This document shows, in pieces, positions 51,601 to 60,289 of a stretch of DNA of 64,000 nucleotides. Numbering within the stretch: the first letter of the stretch is position 1; each line of letters starts with the position of its first letter. A model generated the notes under the pieces. That model made no database searches, was not told the DNA's origin, and worked only from the letters and a program-made list of their open reading frames with translations. Origin of the DNA: Chloroflexota bacterium. Lineage in GTDB: Bacteria > Chloroflexota > Chloroflexia > Chloroflexales > Herpetosiphonaceae. The stretch covers positions 372,001 to 436,000 of the forward strand of contig JAIUOC010000002.1 in NCBI GenBank assembly GCA_020161265.1, read 5' to 3'. The translations under genes were made by a program, and so were the position numbers.

Positions 51601-52362
51601 ATGCGCGACCGATTATATACCACTGAAGCCTTGATTATTCGGCGCTCCGATGTTGGCGAGGCTGATCGAATTCTGACGATCTATACGCCGCATCATGGCA
51701 AACTCAGCGTTACGGCGCGAGGTGTGCGCAAAATGACCAGCAAATTAGCTGGTCACTTAGAACTTTTTATCCATACCCGCTTACAACTTGCCAAAGGGCG
51801 CTCATTCGATGTGGTGACCGAAAGTCGCGTGGTTCAGCCATTTCGCAGCTTGCGTGAAGATCTCTCGCGGATCAGCCAAGGCTATTACGTTGCCGAATTG
51901 CTTGATCAAATGACTCCCGACGAGAGCGATAATCCGGCGCTTTTTCGCCTAACATGCGAAACCCTGGCAGCCTTGGATGTGCTTGATGAAGTTGTGCGGC
52001 GCGATGTAATTTTGCGGTATTATGAATTACACACGCTGATTCTTTCAGGCTATCGGCCACATCTGTTTGATTGTGCTAACTGCGAACGCGAGCTTAGCCC
52101 AGAAGCAGATCGGTATAGCCCAATCACTGGAGGTGTTTTATGTCAACAATGTTCAAGCAGCGAGCCACGAACATTGCCGATCAACCTCAATACCTTCAAA
52201 TTGTTACGCTATCTGGCACGAATGCCGCTAGAGACGGTCGTCAGCCTTGTGCCAGCCCCAGCGACAGTTCATGAAGCTCGCGCTGTTTTGAAAGCCTCGT
52301 TAAGCCAAATTTTAGAGCGTGAGCTAAAATCAACCCAATTTCTCAATTTAGTGCGTGGTTGA
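51601..52362 (+). CDS. recO: DNA repair protein RecO
   Basis: RecFOR mediator: binds ssDNA and loads RecA onto gapped, SSB-coated DNA. The 253-residue protein has the OB-fold N-terminus ([37 protein letters not shown]) and a C-terminal helical domain. A zinc finger of the C-x2-C...C-x2-C kind is present ([12 protein letters not shown] and LCQQCSS). AAGGAG precedes the ATG; spacing to the upstream gene is 11 nt. Confidence 0.95.
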   Translation: MRDRLYTTEALIIRRSDVGEADRILTIYTPHHGKLSVTARGVRKMTSKLAGHLELFIHTRLQLAKGRSFDVVTESRVVQPFRSLREDLSRISQGYYVAELLDQMTPDESDNPALFRLTCETLAALDVLDEVVRRDVILRYYELHTLILSGYRPHLFDCANCERELSPEADRYSPITGGVLCQQCSSSEPRTLPINLNTFKLLRYLARMPLETVVSLVPAPATVHEARAVLKASLSQILERELKSTQFLNLVRG

Positions 52363-52418
52363 CAAGCCTATAGCTTACCACTACACTAGCCGCGATTCCC
52401 CCTAAAGGAGCACAACCA

Positions 52419-53102
52419 ATGAGCTATGTTGAGCAACTCTTGGCTGAAAACGAAGAGATTAAATATGAAGCCCATCAGCATCCGTTCGTTTTCTTGGGAC
52501 GCATTAGCTTTGAAGTCGTTGTTATAGCAATTATGGTTGCGGCAATTGTGTTTATCACCAATTTGCCAAGCCAAAAATGGCAAGAAATCCAACCATATGT
52601 GCAATTAATTCTAATTGCAATAATTCTGTTGATTCTGGCGAGCGCTGTAGTGGACTTCTTGCGTTGGCGTAACGAAAAGTTTTTATTAACCGATCGTCGG
52701 GTCATTCATTTACGCGGCATTGTTAATAAAACGAGCCTCGATTCATCACTCGATAAAATTAACGATGTCCAAATGCGTCAAACATTTATGGGTCGTATGT
52801 TTAATTATGGTGATCTTGAGGTACAAACCGCCAACGAAAATAGTGATAACTTCTTTGCATTTATTCGTGCGCCACTTGAATTCAAACGGGCTATGCTCAA
52901 TGCTAAAGAGGAACATGATCGCGAACCAGCGATGTATATGCAATCAGTTAATGCCTATCAGAACTTTGTACCGCCCTATCAACGCCCCAACGATCAGGAT
53001 GTTGAAGAATTGTTGGTGCGCTTAAACGATCTACGTCAGAAAAATTTAATTACTGATGCTGATTTTGAAGCCAAAAAACGTGAAATTTTAAGTCGGATAT
53101 AA
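52419..53102 (+). CDS. PH-domain membrane protein with C-terminal SHOCT domain
   Basis: A 227-residue protein with two membrane helices (about 29-49 and 59-80), a bacterial PH (bPH2) domain (RNEKFLLTDRRVIHLRGIVN to DNFFAFIRAP), then a linker and a SHOCT module (DVEELLVRLNDLRQKNLITD, then EAKKREILSRI). SHOCT is a short oligomerisation helix pair. AAGGAG lies before the ATG. Function unknown. Confidence 0.88.
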   Translation: MSYVEQLLAENEEIKYEAHQHPFVFLGRISFEVVVIAIMVAAIVFITNLPSQKWQEIQPYVQLILIAIILLILASAVVDFLRWRNEKFLLTDRRVIHLRGIVNKTSLDSSLDKINDVQMRQTFMGRMFNYGDLEVQTANENSDNFFAFIRAPLEFKRAMLNAKEEHDREPAMYMQSVNAYQNFVPPYQRPNDQDVEELLVRLNDLRQKNLITDADFEAKKREILSRI

Positions 53103-53150
53103 TGCCTGCGGCCATAGCAATGTGGCTATTGTTGCAAAGGATTTCAATTC

Positions 53151-53996
53151 ATGACCACCAATCGAACTCAAGCAATCGCTGGCGCAGTCGCCACCATTCG
53201 TCAATATACCGAGCGTGTACCCCAAGTTGGCATCATTCTTGGCTCTGGTTTGAGTCAACTCGTCGATCATATTCAGGATGCCGTAGTAGTTCCTTACACT
53301 GCGATTCCAGGCTTCGCACCTTCAGCGGTGCCAGGCCATCGCGGTGAACTTGTTTTAGGTGAACTCGGTGGGGTTTCAGTGCTGGCAATGCGTGGCCGCT
53401 TTCACTTTTACGAAGGCTATGCCATGGACGAAGTAACCTTGCCTGTGCATGTGATGCGAGCGCTGGGAGCCGATATATTAATTGTTACGAATGCTGCTGG
53501 TGGCTTAAATGCCAATTGGCAGGTTGGCGACTTGATGCGCATCAGCGACCATATTTTTATGCCAGGCATGGCGGGCTTTCACCCATTGCGCGGCCACAAC
53601 GACGATACGCTTGGTCCACGCTTCCCAGCTATGCTCAACGCCTATGATCCTGAATTGGGTGCAATGGCCAAGGCCGCCGCTGAACGGGCTGGCGCAACGC
53701 TACGCGAAGGGGTTTATGCCATGCTGGCCGGGCCATCGTTTGAAACTGGCGCTGAGATGAACTATCTGCGCGGGGTTGGGGTTGACGCTGTAGGTATGTC
53801 TACCGCACCTGAAACGATTGTGGCTCGCTACCGTGGCATGCGCGTCTTGGGCATTTCGTTGATCACCAATATTGCCCACCCCGACGCACCACCAGCCAAC
53901 CATGAAGAGGTGCTTGAGGCAGGCGAGAACGCTAAACCTATGTTCAGCGCGTTGATCACCGATGTGCTAAGCCAAATTGCTGCCTATGGCAAATAG
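53151..53996 (+). CDS. purine nucleoside phosphorylase
   Basis: Phosphorolysis of inosine/guanosine in purine salvage. The 281-residue trimeric-type PNP has GIILGSGLSQL, the VPGHRGELVLGE phosphate block, GRFHFYEGY, TNAAGGLN and MAGPSFETGAEM-like LAGPSFETGAEMNYL. MSTAPETIVARY and SLITNIAHP follow; the Asn in TNIAHP specifies 6-oxopurines. AAAGGA lies before the ATG. Its end overlaps the CAP gene by 11 nt. Confidence 0.95.
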   Translation: MTTNRTQAIAGAVATIRQYTERVPQVGIILGSGLSQLVDHIQDAVVVPYTAIPGFAPSAVPGHRGELVLGELGGVSVLAMRGRFHFYEGYAMDEVTLPVHVMRALGADILIVTNAAGGLNANWQVGDLMRISDHIFMPGMAGFHPLRGHNDDTLGPRFPAMLNAYDPELGAMAKAAAERAGATLREGVYAMLAGPSFETGAEMNYLRGVGVDAVGMSTAPETIVARYRGMRVLGISLITNIAHPDAPPANHEEVLEAGENAKPMFSALITDVLSQIAAYGK

Positions 53997-54660
53997 TTTG
54001 CGTGGCTTAGGCTTATTGTTGGTAGGAATTATGATTGGCATGATCATTGGGGTGTGGTGGTTAGCGCCACGCCTCAATGGCACAATTATTCGCTTTGAGA
54101 GCGCTACCAATCCAATTGCTAGCCCTAGCGTATTGCCAACTCTACCGACGATCACGCCCAATCAAGCCCCAACGCCAAGCGCCACCAGCCCAGCCAGCCC
54201 AAGCAACTCAGCTAGTCCAGTTCCATCAGCAACCATCCAAGCAACTGCCAGTTTGACCAGTTCCGGTGACCTTAAACTTGATCTGTTAGCAGCGGTTAAT
54301 CGCGAGCGCCAACAAACCAATTGTGAAGCCTTGGTTTTCGATTCGCGGCTACAAAGCATTGCCCAAGCCCATGCCGATGATATGGCTCAGCATGAAAAAA
54401 TCGATCACGTTGGCAGCGATGGTCGGAGCTACAGTCAGCGACTTGAAGCGGTTGGCTATCAATTTATTCGGCGTGGCGAAAATATCTCAGCATGGTTTGC
54501 CACTCCGGTTGAGGTTGTAGCCCAATGGATGGACGAGCCAGTTGATGGGCCACATCGTGCCAACATCACTAATTGTGCTTATCGCCATGTGGGCATTGGC
54601 CTAGCCTACGTTGGCGACCACCCGTATTGGGTGCTTGACATGGCCGAACCAAAACCCTAA
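53986..54660 (+). CDS. membrane-anchored CAP (SCP/PR1) domain protein
   Basis: A 224-residue protein. An N-terminal anchor (GLGLLLVGIMIGMIIGVWWL) leads to a Ser/Pro/Thr linker (about 40-85). A CAP domain follows at about 100-222 (LLAAVNRERQQTNCEALVFD, SIAQAHADDMAQHEKIDHV, GENISAWFATPVEVVAQWMD, HRANITNCAYRHVGIGLAYV). The active-site-like His pair and Glu of the fold are present. It sits outside the cell; bacterial CAP proteins have unclear ligand or protease roles. It starts inside the end of PNP. Confidence 0.9.
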   Translation: MANSLRGLGLLLVGIMIGMIIGVWWLAPRLNGTIIRFESATNPIASPSVLPTLPTITPNQAPTPSATSPASPSNSASPVPSATIQATASLTSSGDLKLDLLAAVNRERQQTNCEALVFDSRLQSIAQAHADDMAQHEKIDHVGSDGRSYSQRLEAVGYQFIRRGENISAWFATPVEVVAQWMDEPVDGPHRANITNCAYRHVGIGLAYVGDHPYWVLDMAEPKP

Positions 54661-54669
54661 CATGCACTT

Positions 54670-56193
54670 ATGTTAAGCGTCATTGAGCATATCATTCAGC
54701 CAATGCTATGGGCAATTGGCACCTATGCAGTGTTGCGCCTGTTAATCCGGCTTGGTCGGCGCATTGGGCTGATTAGCGGGTTAAGCATCCTTGGCCAATT
54801 TTTGGCGCTTAGCAGTGCTGGCTTAATTGGCCTATGGTCGGATCAACAGCTTGAGCATTGGCCGCTGCTCACCAAAATGCTACAAACTACCATGACTGTT
54901 TCGATTATTGCGGTGGTTTTGCATATTGGCGATCAACTATTGGTGCGGCGTTTGGCAGCCGATGGCCGCCCCAACGCAATCCCGCGCTTGATGCGTGATA
55001 TTGCGCGAGGGTTTGTGCTGCTCATGACTTTGTTGATTTGTATTGGCCATTTTTTCAAAGTGCAAATTGGCACGGTACTGCTCAGCTCGACCGTTTTTAC
55101 AGCCGTGGTTGGCCTTGCCTTACAAGATTTGCTCAAAAATGTGATTGCTGGGATTGCGCTGCAAATGGAGCGGCCTTTTATGCCTGGCGATTGGATTTTC
55201 ATCGATGTGCAAACTGGCTATGGCCGCGTTTTGGAGATGAGCTGGCGGGCGATTCGGGTCAAGCCGCGTGATGGACAGGTCGTAGTCATTCCCAACACGA
55301 TTATTGCCCAACAACAAATTATCAATATGAGTGCAACTGGGTTGCCTGTGGCCATGCGGGTTGCAGTAACTGTCGATTGTGTGCACCCGCCGATGATGGT
55401 GCGCGAATTGTTGAAAGAAGCAGTGCTTTCCAGTCGTGGGGTCGTCGCCCAGCCTGAACCATTTGTGTTTGTGCGCAACTACACTGCGTTTTCGACGACC
55501 TACGAAGTTAAATGTTGGATCAGCAACTACGATGATTTTCCCCAGTTGCAAGGCGATGCACTCAGCCGAATTTGGTATGTGTTCCAGCGTCAAGGCATTC
55601 ACTTTGCCTCAAACGAAATGGTGCTGACCCGTCCTGAACAAGCGAGTCGGCAACGTCGCCTCGATTACACCCCTGAGCAAATTTTCGACCGTTTGCGGCG
55701 AATCAAGCTGCTCGATGGCTTGCACGAGCAAGAATTGCGCTTTTTATCAGAGAATGTCGAAATTCGCTTATTTGAACGCGGCGAAATTCTGGCCCATCAA
55801 GGCCGCCATGAACATATTTTGTATGCAATCACGCGCGGCAAAGTACGGGTTGAAGTTGCGCATGACGATCAGCCGGCAATTGTCGTCTCGTACTTAGGCG
55901 CTGGCGATGTGTTTGGCGAGCGCGGCATGTTAATGGATGAGCCACGTTCGGCCAGCGTGATTGCCGAGGAAGATACCCGCACAATTGTGATCGAACGCCA
56001 CGATTTAGCTCCGTTGTATGCCAAAAATCCCTCATTGGCTGAACGTTTGGGGGTGATGGTAGCCGAGCGCCAACAAGCCACCCACAATTATCTAGAGCAG
56101 CAACGCTCGGTCAACCAAAACCCCACGCCCTCGCCTGCCGCCCGCTCAATCACCGAGCGCATCCGCGATGTGCTGCTCGATTTAAGCAAATAA
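54670..56193 (+). CDS. MscS-type mechanosensitive channel fused to a cyclic-nucleotide-binding domain
   Basis: A 507-residue protein. Helices 1-3 (about 10-150) include the TM3-like GLALQDLLKNVIAGIALQME. The beta domain (PFMPGDWIFIDVQTGYGRVLEM, RDGQVVVIPNTIIAQQQIIN) is the MscS signature. A CNB domain lies at about 345-470 (LLDGLHEQELRFLSENVEIR, RGEILAHQGR, GDVFGERGMLMDEPRSASV) with FGE and PRSAS as a phosphate-binding cassette. It probably couples tension gating to cAMP or cGMP. No SD is visible. It is convergent with the HIT gene, stops abutting (56193/56194). Confidence 0.93.
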   Translation: MLSVIEHIIQPMLWAIGTYAVLRLLIRLGRRIGLISGLSILGQFLALSSAGLIGLWSDQQLEHWPLLTKMLQTTMTVSIIAVVLHIGDQLLVRRLAADGRPNAIPRLMRDIARGFVLLMTLLICIGHFFKVQIGTVLLSSTVFTAVVGLALQDLLKNVIAGIALQMERPFMPGDWIFIDVQTGYGRVLEMSWRAIRVKPRDGQVVVIPNTIIAQQQIINMSATGLPVAMRVAVTVDCVHPPMMVRELLKEAVLSSRGVVAQPEPFVFVRNYTAFSTTYEVKCWISNYDDFPQLQGDALSRIWYVFQRQGIHFASNEMVLTRPEQASRQRRLDYTPEQIFDRLRRIKLLDGLHEQELRFLSENVEIRLFERGEILAHQGRHEHILYAITRGKVRVEVAHDDQPAIVVSYLGAGDVFGERGMLMDEPRSASVIAEEDTRTIVIERHDLAPLYAKNPSLAERLGVMVAERQQATHNYLEQQRSVNQNPTPSPAARSITERIRDVLLDLSK

Positions 56194-56682
56194 CTACAAC
56201 GCTTGAAAATGACCAACTAAAGCTGCGTAAGTATCATCCATGGCTTCGGGAATGAGCTTGACCCCGCCGATTAATGGCATAAAATTGGTATCGCCATTCC
56301 AGCGTGGCACAATATGCATATGCAAGTGCTCATCGATGCCCGCGCCAGCTGGCCGCCCCAAATTCATACCCAAATTGTAGCCATGCGGGTTCATCACAGT
56401 ACTCAAAATTGTGGCTGAACGTTGGGTCAAATGCATAATTTCGGCAGCAGTTTCAGCAGGCAAATTGGCAAAATCATTAGTATGGGCATAGGGCACAATC
56501 ATCAAATGACCTGGATTATAGGGGTACAAATTCATTAGCACATAGCTATATTGCCCGCGATAAAGCACATGATTTTCAGCATCGTTTGATTCTTCATGTT
56601 TGACGCACAGCACACAGCGCGAATCTTTGGGCGTTTCACCTTTGACAAACTGTCCGCGCCATGGTGTCCATTTAATCTCCAT
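56194..56682 (-). CDS. HIT family hydrolase/phosphorylase (Ap4A-type)
   Basis: A 162-residue protein. The HIT triad is HLHMHIVPRW with the catalytic His in HMHIV. LYPYNPGHLMIVPYAHTNDF is the mycobacterial Ap4A-phosphorylase-like block. An N-terminal CVLCVKHE is a possible Zn pair. GGAGG lies 5 nt before the ATG at 56682. It cleaves dinucleoside polyphosphates or nucleotide conjugates; the exact substrate is not clear. Confidence 0.92.
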   Translation of the reverse strand: MEIKWTPWRGQFVKGETPKDSRCVLCVKHEESNDAENHVLYRGQYSYVLMNLYPYNPGHLMIVPYAHTNDFANLPAETAAEIMHLTQRSATILSTVMNPHGYNLGMNLGRPAGAGIDEHLHMHIVPRWNGDTNFMPLIGGVKLIPEAMDDTYAALVGHFQAL

Positions 56683-56744
56683 TACGACCTCCAAAAAGCC
56701 AAAGAACCAGCGCCATTGTAGCCGAGAATTGCTGTTTAAATGCC

Positions 56745-56771
56745 AACCGATCGCCCTAACGACGATCGGTT
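56745..56771 (-). terminator. terminator of paralog A with CGATCG stem
   Basis: AACCGATCG (56745-56753) pairs with CGATCGGTT (56763-56771). On the minus strand GGCATTT follows. It is nearly identical to the one at 58231 and shares its core with 60234. Confidence 0.75.
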
Positions 56772-56793
56772 GAGCCTTGTTTAGTTGGAAGGT

Positions 56794-57963
56794 TTATCGG
56801 TTTTTGACGAACGGAATAAAGAGTTTATAGGGTAGACCATCGTGTACTTGCACATTAATGGGATTACGGGCGCTCGTATAACCAAACGTCCAGCGATCAC
56901 CAATAAGCAACTCGCCGAAGGCTTGGCCATTGATTGTTAATATCCCCGGAGCCATCGCCCGTAATGTAATCGCTGAACACTGGGTCGGATGTTCAGAATA
57001 GCGACATGGCATGGTCAATGGTGGATCAAACTGGGCCAACTCGCTTGCACTAAGCGTGATTTCCATTTGAGGTCCGCTGATATTCTGATAATCGACGGTC
57101 ATGGTAAAAATATCGCCAACCTGGACTTGGCTTGGGGCACTCAACAGCAACTTAGGTGCTGCTGCTGGTTGACAAGGCACAGGGGTGATGATCGGTGTAG
57201 AACTCGGCGATGGGGTTTGGGTTAAATCAGGAACTCGCTGACCAACGACGGTTGGTGTAGATGTATAGGTTGGCTGGACTGTGACCGTAGGCGTTAATGT
57301 GGCAGGCACACAAGTTGGGGTTGGCACTGGTGTGCCATTTGGATCAATAACATTAATCGTCAGCGGAGTTCGTGCCGCTGCTGAGCTCCAATACCAACCA
57401 TTATGAAACGATTCACCTCGTGCATCAGCATTGATAACCAAGGTACCAACGCTAGTAGCTCGCAACGTAATACGCTCACAGCGGGTTGGGTGGCGATCAT
57501 ATTGACATGGCATGAGTAGTGGTGGGTCGAATCGCGCCAAATTCGCATCATTAAACCAGATTCGCGTGTGTTGCATACCAATATTTTCATAGGTAATCGA
57601 TAAAGTGAATAATTCGCCAACATTAACTTGGCTTGGTCCGTTGAGAAATAATGTCGGATGCACATAGCAAGGATCGACATTGGGTGTTGGAACTGGGGTT
57701 CGGGTTGGAGTTAAGTTTGGTATATGCGCCTGAACGCTACTCTCGAGTGGATAGTAGGTTGGACAGATAACACTCGGTGTCGTGGTAGTAGTATTAGTTG
57801 GTGATGGTACTATAGTACTACTTGTTGCAATGGGAATTTCGCTTGGGGTTGGGGTTTCAGTTAATCCTACTTTGGCACTTGTTGATCCAGGGTTTTTAGC
57901 GACAGCAAAAGCAAATAACACTGCACATAAACCAACTAACAAAGCCAGCCGCCTGTTACTCAT
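56794..57963 (-). CDS. secreted Cys-pair repeat protein A (tandem paralog family)
   Basis: A 389-residue exported protein with signal MSNRRLALLVGLCAVLFAFAVA. It has two copies of a beta-rich domain of about 105 residues (about 105-210 and 275-375), each with APSQV-like or GPSQV-like opening, VGE/VGD, a conserved Cys pair (MPC-x8-9-C) and a closing Asn-Pro-Ile-type strand. Copies are joined by Pro/Thr/Val linkers. The C-terminus ends YKLFIPFVKNR. The Cys pair probably makes a disulfide outside the cell. No known enzyme motif. It is the first of three tandem paralogs read from the right-hand side of the window leftwards, and it has an upstream element at 58024. Confidence 0.82.
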   Translation of the reverse strand: MSNRRLALLVGLCAVLFAFAVAKNPGSTSAKVGLTETPTPSEIPIATSSTIVPSPTNTTTTTPSVICPTYYPLESSVQAHIPNLTPTRTPVPTPNVDPCYVHPTLFLNGPSQVNVGELFTLSITYENIGMQHTRIWFNDANLARFDPPLLMPCQYDRHPTRCERITLRATSVGTLVINADARGESFHNGWYWSSAAARTPLTINVIDPNGTPVPTPTCVPATLTPTVTVQPTYTSTPTVVGQRVPDLTQTPSPSSTPIITPVPCQPAAAPKLLLSAPSQVQVGDIFTMTVDYQNISGPQMEITLSASELAQFDPPLTMPCRYSEHPTQCSAITLRAMAPGILTINGQAFGELLIGDRWTFGYTSARNPINVQVHDGLPYKLFIPFVKNR

Positions 57964-58023
57964 AGAAGTTTCCTCGATTCCGAATAATAATCCTAGACTC
58001 TTAGTATTGACTATCGGAACTAT

Positions 58024-58050
58024 GCTTGCTATAGGACTAATGGCCCAAAA
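58024..58050 (-). promoter_or_regulatory. conserved upstream element, copy A
   Basis: The core TGCTATAGGACTAATGGCCC is shared with copies B and C. It sits 61-87 nt upstream of the paralog A start. It may be a promoter or regulator site. Confidence 0.5.
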
Positions 58051-58230
58051 ATAAACTTATTTACAACTATCGTTATTTTTATTCATTAAGCAAGCTTTTA
58101 CGGCTACTTTGCAGCATCAAATTTCTGGCACGCGCTTTGAAACCGATCTATCACCACGTTAATATCCATTAAAATCTCCCAAATCTAAAGAACTATCACT
58201 TCTAACCTTGAAGAAATATGTTTAAATGCC

Positions 58231-58257
58231 AACCGATCGCCATAACGACGATCGGTT
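58231..58257 (-). terminator. terminator of paralog B with CGATCG stem
   Basis: AACCGATCG (58231-58239) pairs with CGATCGGTT (58249-58257). On the minus strand GGCATTT follows. Confidence 0.75.
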
Positions 58258-58279
58258 AAGCAGGCTTGAACTCAGCAGT

Positions 58280-60067
58280 TTATTGGGTTTTGACGAACGG
58301 AATAAAGGCTTTGTGGGCTAAAACGCTGCGCACTTGCACATTAATAGGATTCCGTGCATGAGCACTGCCCCAAGCCCAACCACCACCAGAAATTGGTACT
58401 TCGCCATTTGCTCCGGCATTAATTGTAATCGTACCAGGCGCAACCGCCCGCAAACCAATCGTGCGGCAATGGGTTGGGTGCTGGTTGAATTTACATGGCA
58501 TCGTCAATGGTGGATCGAATTGGACAGTTCCGGTTGGGCTGAGTGTGATTCCAGTATACGGCACGCCAATATTGACATACTGAATTGTCAAACTGAATGC
58601 ATCACCAACATTGACCAATGGCGGCGCACTCAAAATCAATTCTGAAACAATTGGCGTAATGGTCGGACTACCACGGTTTGGCGTGATCGTTGGGGTTCCG
58701 ATACACGTGCTACCACGCATCGCCAAGTTGGTTGGGCATGGAGTCGCTGTTTTAGTAGTCGTTGGGGTTGGCGTGCACGGCACTTGGGTTGTTTGCACGC
58801 GATTGCTATTCAATGGTTGAGCGGTTGGCGTGAAACATGGTGCCGTTGGGAAGGTCGGCGTTGCGGTTGAAGTTGGCGTTGGCGTACACGGCGCTTGGGT
58901 TACTTGGGGTGCTTGCTTCTGAGTTGGCCGTGTGGTTGGCGTATAGCATGGATAGCTTGGGAAGGTTGGAGTTGGCGTGCCAGTCTTCGTTGGGGTTGGG
59001 GTTGGCGTACATGGTACTCGGGTCGTTTGCACACCATTGCTATTTAATGGTTGTGGCGTTGGCGTGAAACATGGCGCAGTTGGGAAGGTCGGGGTTGGCG
59101 TAAAGGTGGGTGTGCCATCACCCGCCACAATATTTACATACACAGGATTACGTGCCCGTGCCCCACCCCACATCCAGCCGCCATCAATAAACAATTCACC
59201 AGTTGCCCAGGCATCAATCGTTAATTCACCGACGGCAGTTGCCCGCAAACGAATTTGGGTACAATGGGTTGGATCTTCGAAGAAATCGCAGGGTATGACT
59301 GATGGCGCTTCAATTTGGGCCAAGCCATTGGGGCTGAGGCTAATGCCAGTATCTGGCGCACCAATATTCACATAATCAATCGTTAGCGTAAAGACATCGC
59401 CAACTCGGACTTGGCTTGGGGCACTCAACAGCAACTCGGCATATGAGGCTTGTTGGCATGGCAGAGCTGTTGGTGTTGGTGTGCGAGTTTTGGTTGGAGT
59501 TGGCGTGGCTGTCGCCTGACCTGCTGGAGTTGGGGTATAGGTTGGCAACATCGTAGCCGTTGGGGTTCGGGTCGCAGGCACACAGGTTGGCATAGGAGTT
59601 GGCGTGGCCGTCGCATTCGGATCAACGACATTGATCCAAATTGGATTACGCGCTTGGGCACTGCCCCAAGCCCAACCACCGCCAGCAATCGGCACTTCGC
59701 CTGTTGCCGATGCAGAAATTTCTAACATTCCCTCAGCCGTTGCCCGTAATGTAATTGCACGACAACCTGTCGAATGTTCATTGTACTTACAGGGCATCGT
59801 CATCGGTGGATCAAATTGAGCCAGATTGTTCGGACTCATGGTGATCGTGGTGTAGGGCAGACCAATATTGACATACTGAATCATGATCACGAACAGTTCA
59901 CCGACTTGGACTTCGGTCGGGCCGCTCAGAATTAATTCTGAACGAATGGGCGTTGGAGTTGGCGTTAATAACGCCTTGGCACTTGTTACTTCAGGTCGTT
60001 TAGCCACAGCAAAGCCAAGCAACACTGCACACAAGCTCACTAACAGGGCCAGCCGCCTGTTATTCAT
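58280..60067 (-). CDS. secreted Cys-pair repeat protein B with long Pro/Thr/Cys stalk
   Basis: A 595-residue exported protein with signal MNNRRLALLVSLCAVLLGF. Three copies of the Cys-pair domain lie at about 45-150, 205-315 and 480-585. The long linker before the third (about 315-470) is Pro/Thr rich with repeated Cys-containing units of about 37-41 residues (see the repeat feature). The C-terminus ends HKAFIPFVKTQ. The third domain is nearly identical in DNA to the third domain of the neighbouring copy C, indicating recent duplication or conversion. It looks like an extended surface stalk-and-bead protein; ligand unknown. Confidence 0.83.
   Translation of the reverse strand: MNNRRLALLVSLCAVLLGFAVAKRPEVTSAKALLTPTPTPIRSELILSGPTEVQVGELFVIMIQYVNIGLPYTTITMSPNNLAQFDPPMTMPCKYNEHSTGCRAITLRATAEGMLEISASATGEVPIAGGGWAWGSAQARNPIWINVVDPNATATPTPMPTCVPATRTPTATMLPTYTPTPAGQATATPTPTKTRTPTPTALPCQQASYAELLLSAPSQVRVGDVFTLTIDYVNIGAPDTGISLSPNGLAQIEAPSVIPCDFFEDPTHCTQIRLRATAVGELTIDAWATGELFIDGGWMWGGARARNPVYVNIVAGDGTPTFTPTPTFPTAPCFTPTPQPLNSNGVQTTRVPCTPTPTPTKTGTPTPTFPSYPCYTPTTRPTQKQAPQVTQAPCTPTPTSTATPTFPTAPCFTPTAQPLNSNRVQTTQVPCTPTPTTTKTATPCPTNLAMRGSTCIGTPTITPNRGSPTITPIVSELILSAPPLVNVGDAFSLTIQYVNIGVPYTGITLSPTGTVQFDPPLTMPCKFNQHPTHCRTIGLRAVAPGTITINAGANGEVPISGGGWAWGSAHARNPINVQVRSVLAHKAFIPFVKTQ
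58765..59101 (-). repeat. tandem stalk repeats inside protein B
   Basis: Three Cys-containing units begin at about 58771, 58882 and 59005 (periods 111 and 123 bp, or 37 and 41 codons). Units 1 and 3 share words such as CTATTCAATGGTTG or CTATTTAATGGTTG and GAAACATGG. They code for Pro/Thr-rich stalk with one or two Cys each. Confidence 0.75.
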
Positions 60068-60132
60068 AGGGGTCCTCCTCTAAATTAGATTAATGGGCCT
60101 AGGCTGTTAAGTATTCACCAACTAGGACTACT

Positions 60133-60158
60133 CCTGCTATAGGACAAATGGCCCAAAA
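60133..60158 (-). promoter_or_regulatory. conserved upstream element, copy B
   Basis: The core CTGCTATAGGACAAATGGCC sits 66-91 nt upstream of the paralog B start. Downstream AT-rich words (TAGCAATATAGATAT) are also shared with copy C. Confidence 0.5.
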
Positions 60159-60233
60159 AACAAGCTATCTAGCAATATAGATATTAAAAATCATTAAAGA
60201 AGCTCGCTAGCAATAATGAATTTAAATTGAATT

Positions 60234-60274
60234 AAACAGCAACCGATCGCTGTGGTAGCGATCGGTTGCTGTTT
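60234..60274 (-). terminator. terminator of paralog C, 18-bp stem
   Basis: AAACAGCAACCGATCGCT (60234-60251) pairs perfectly with AGCGATCGGTTGCTGTTT (60257-60274), with a 5-nt loop. The CCGATCG core matches the terminators of A and B. Confidence 0.8.
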
Positions 60275-60289
60275 AATCAACTCAGCAGT

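Larger units (their letters stand above)
57964..58279. other. intergenic gap with shared upstream element and paralog B terminator
   Basis: Contains the element GCTATAGGACTAATGGCCCA (58028-58047), related to copies at 60136 and 62007, and an AT-rich stretch (58050-58110). The CGATCG hairpin (58231-58257) is the terminator of the gene at 58280. No coding frame is seen. Confidence 0.6.

Noticed and set aside
58765-59101. Regular 110-125-bp repeats that could be read as a CRISPR array
   Set aside because: They are in-frame coding repeats of a Pro/Thr stalk, with no conserved 28-37-bp direct repeat, unique spacers or cas genes.
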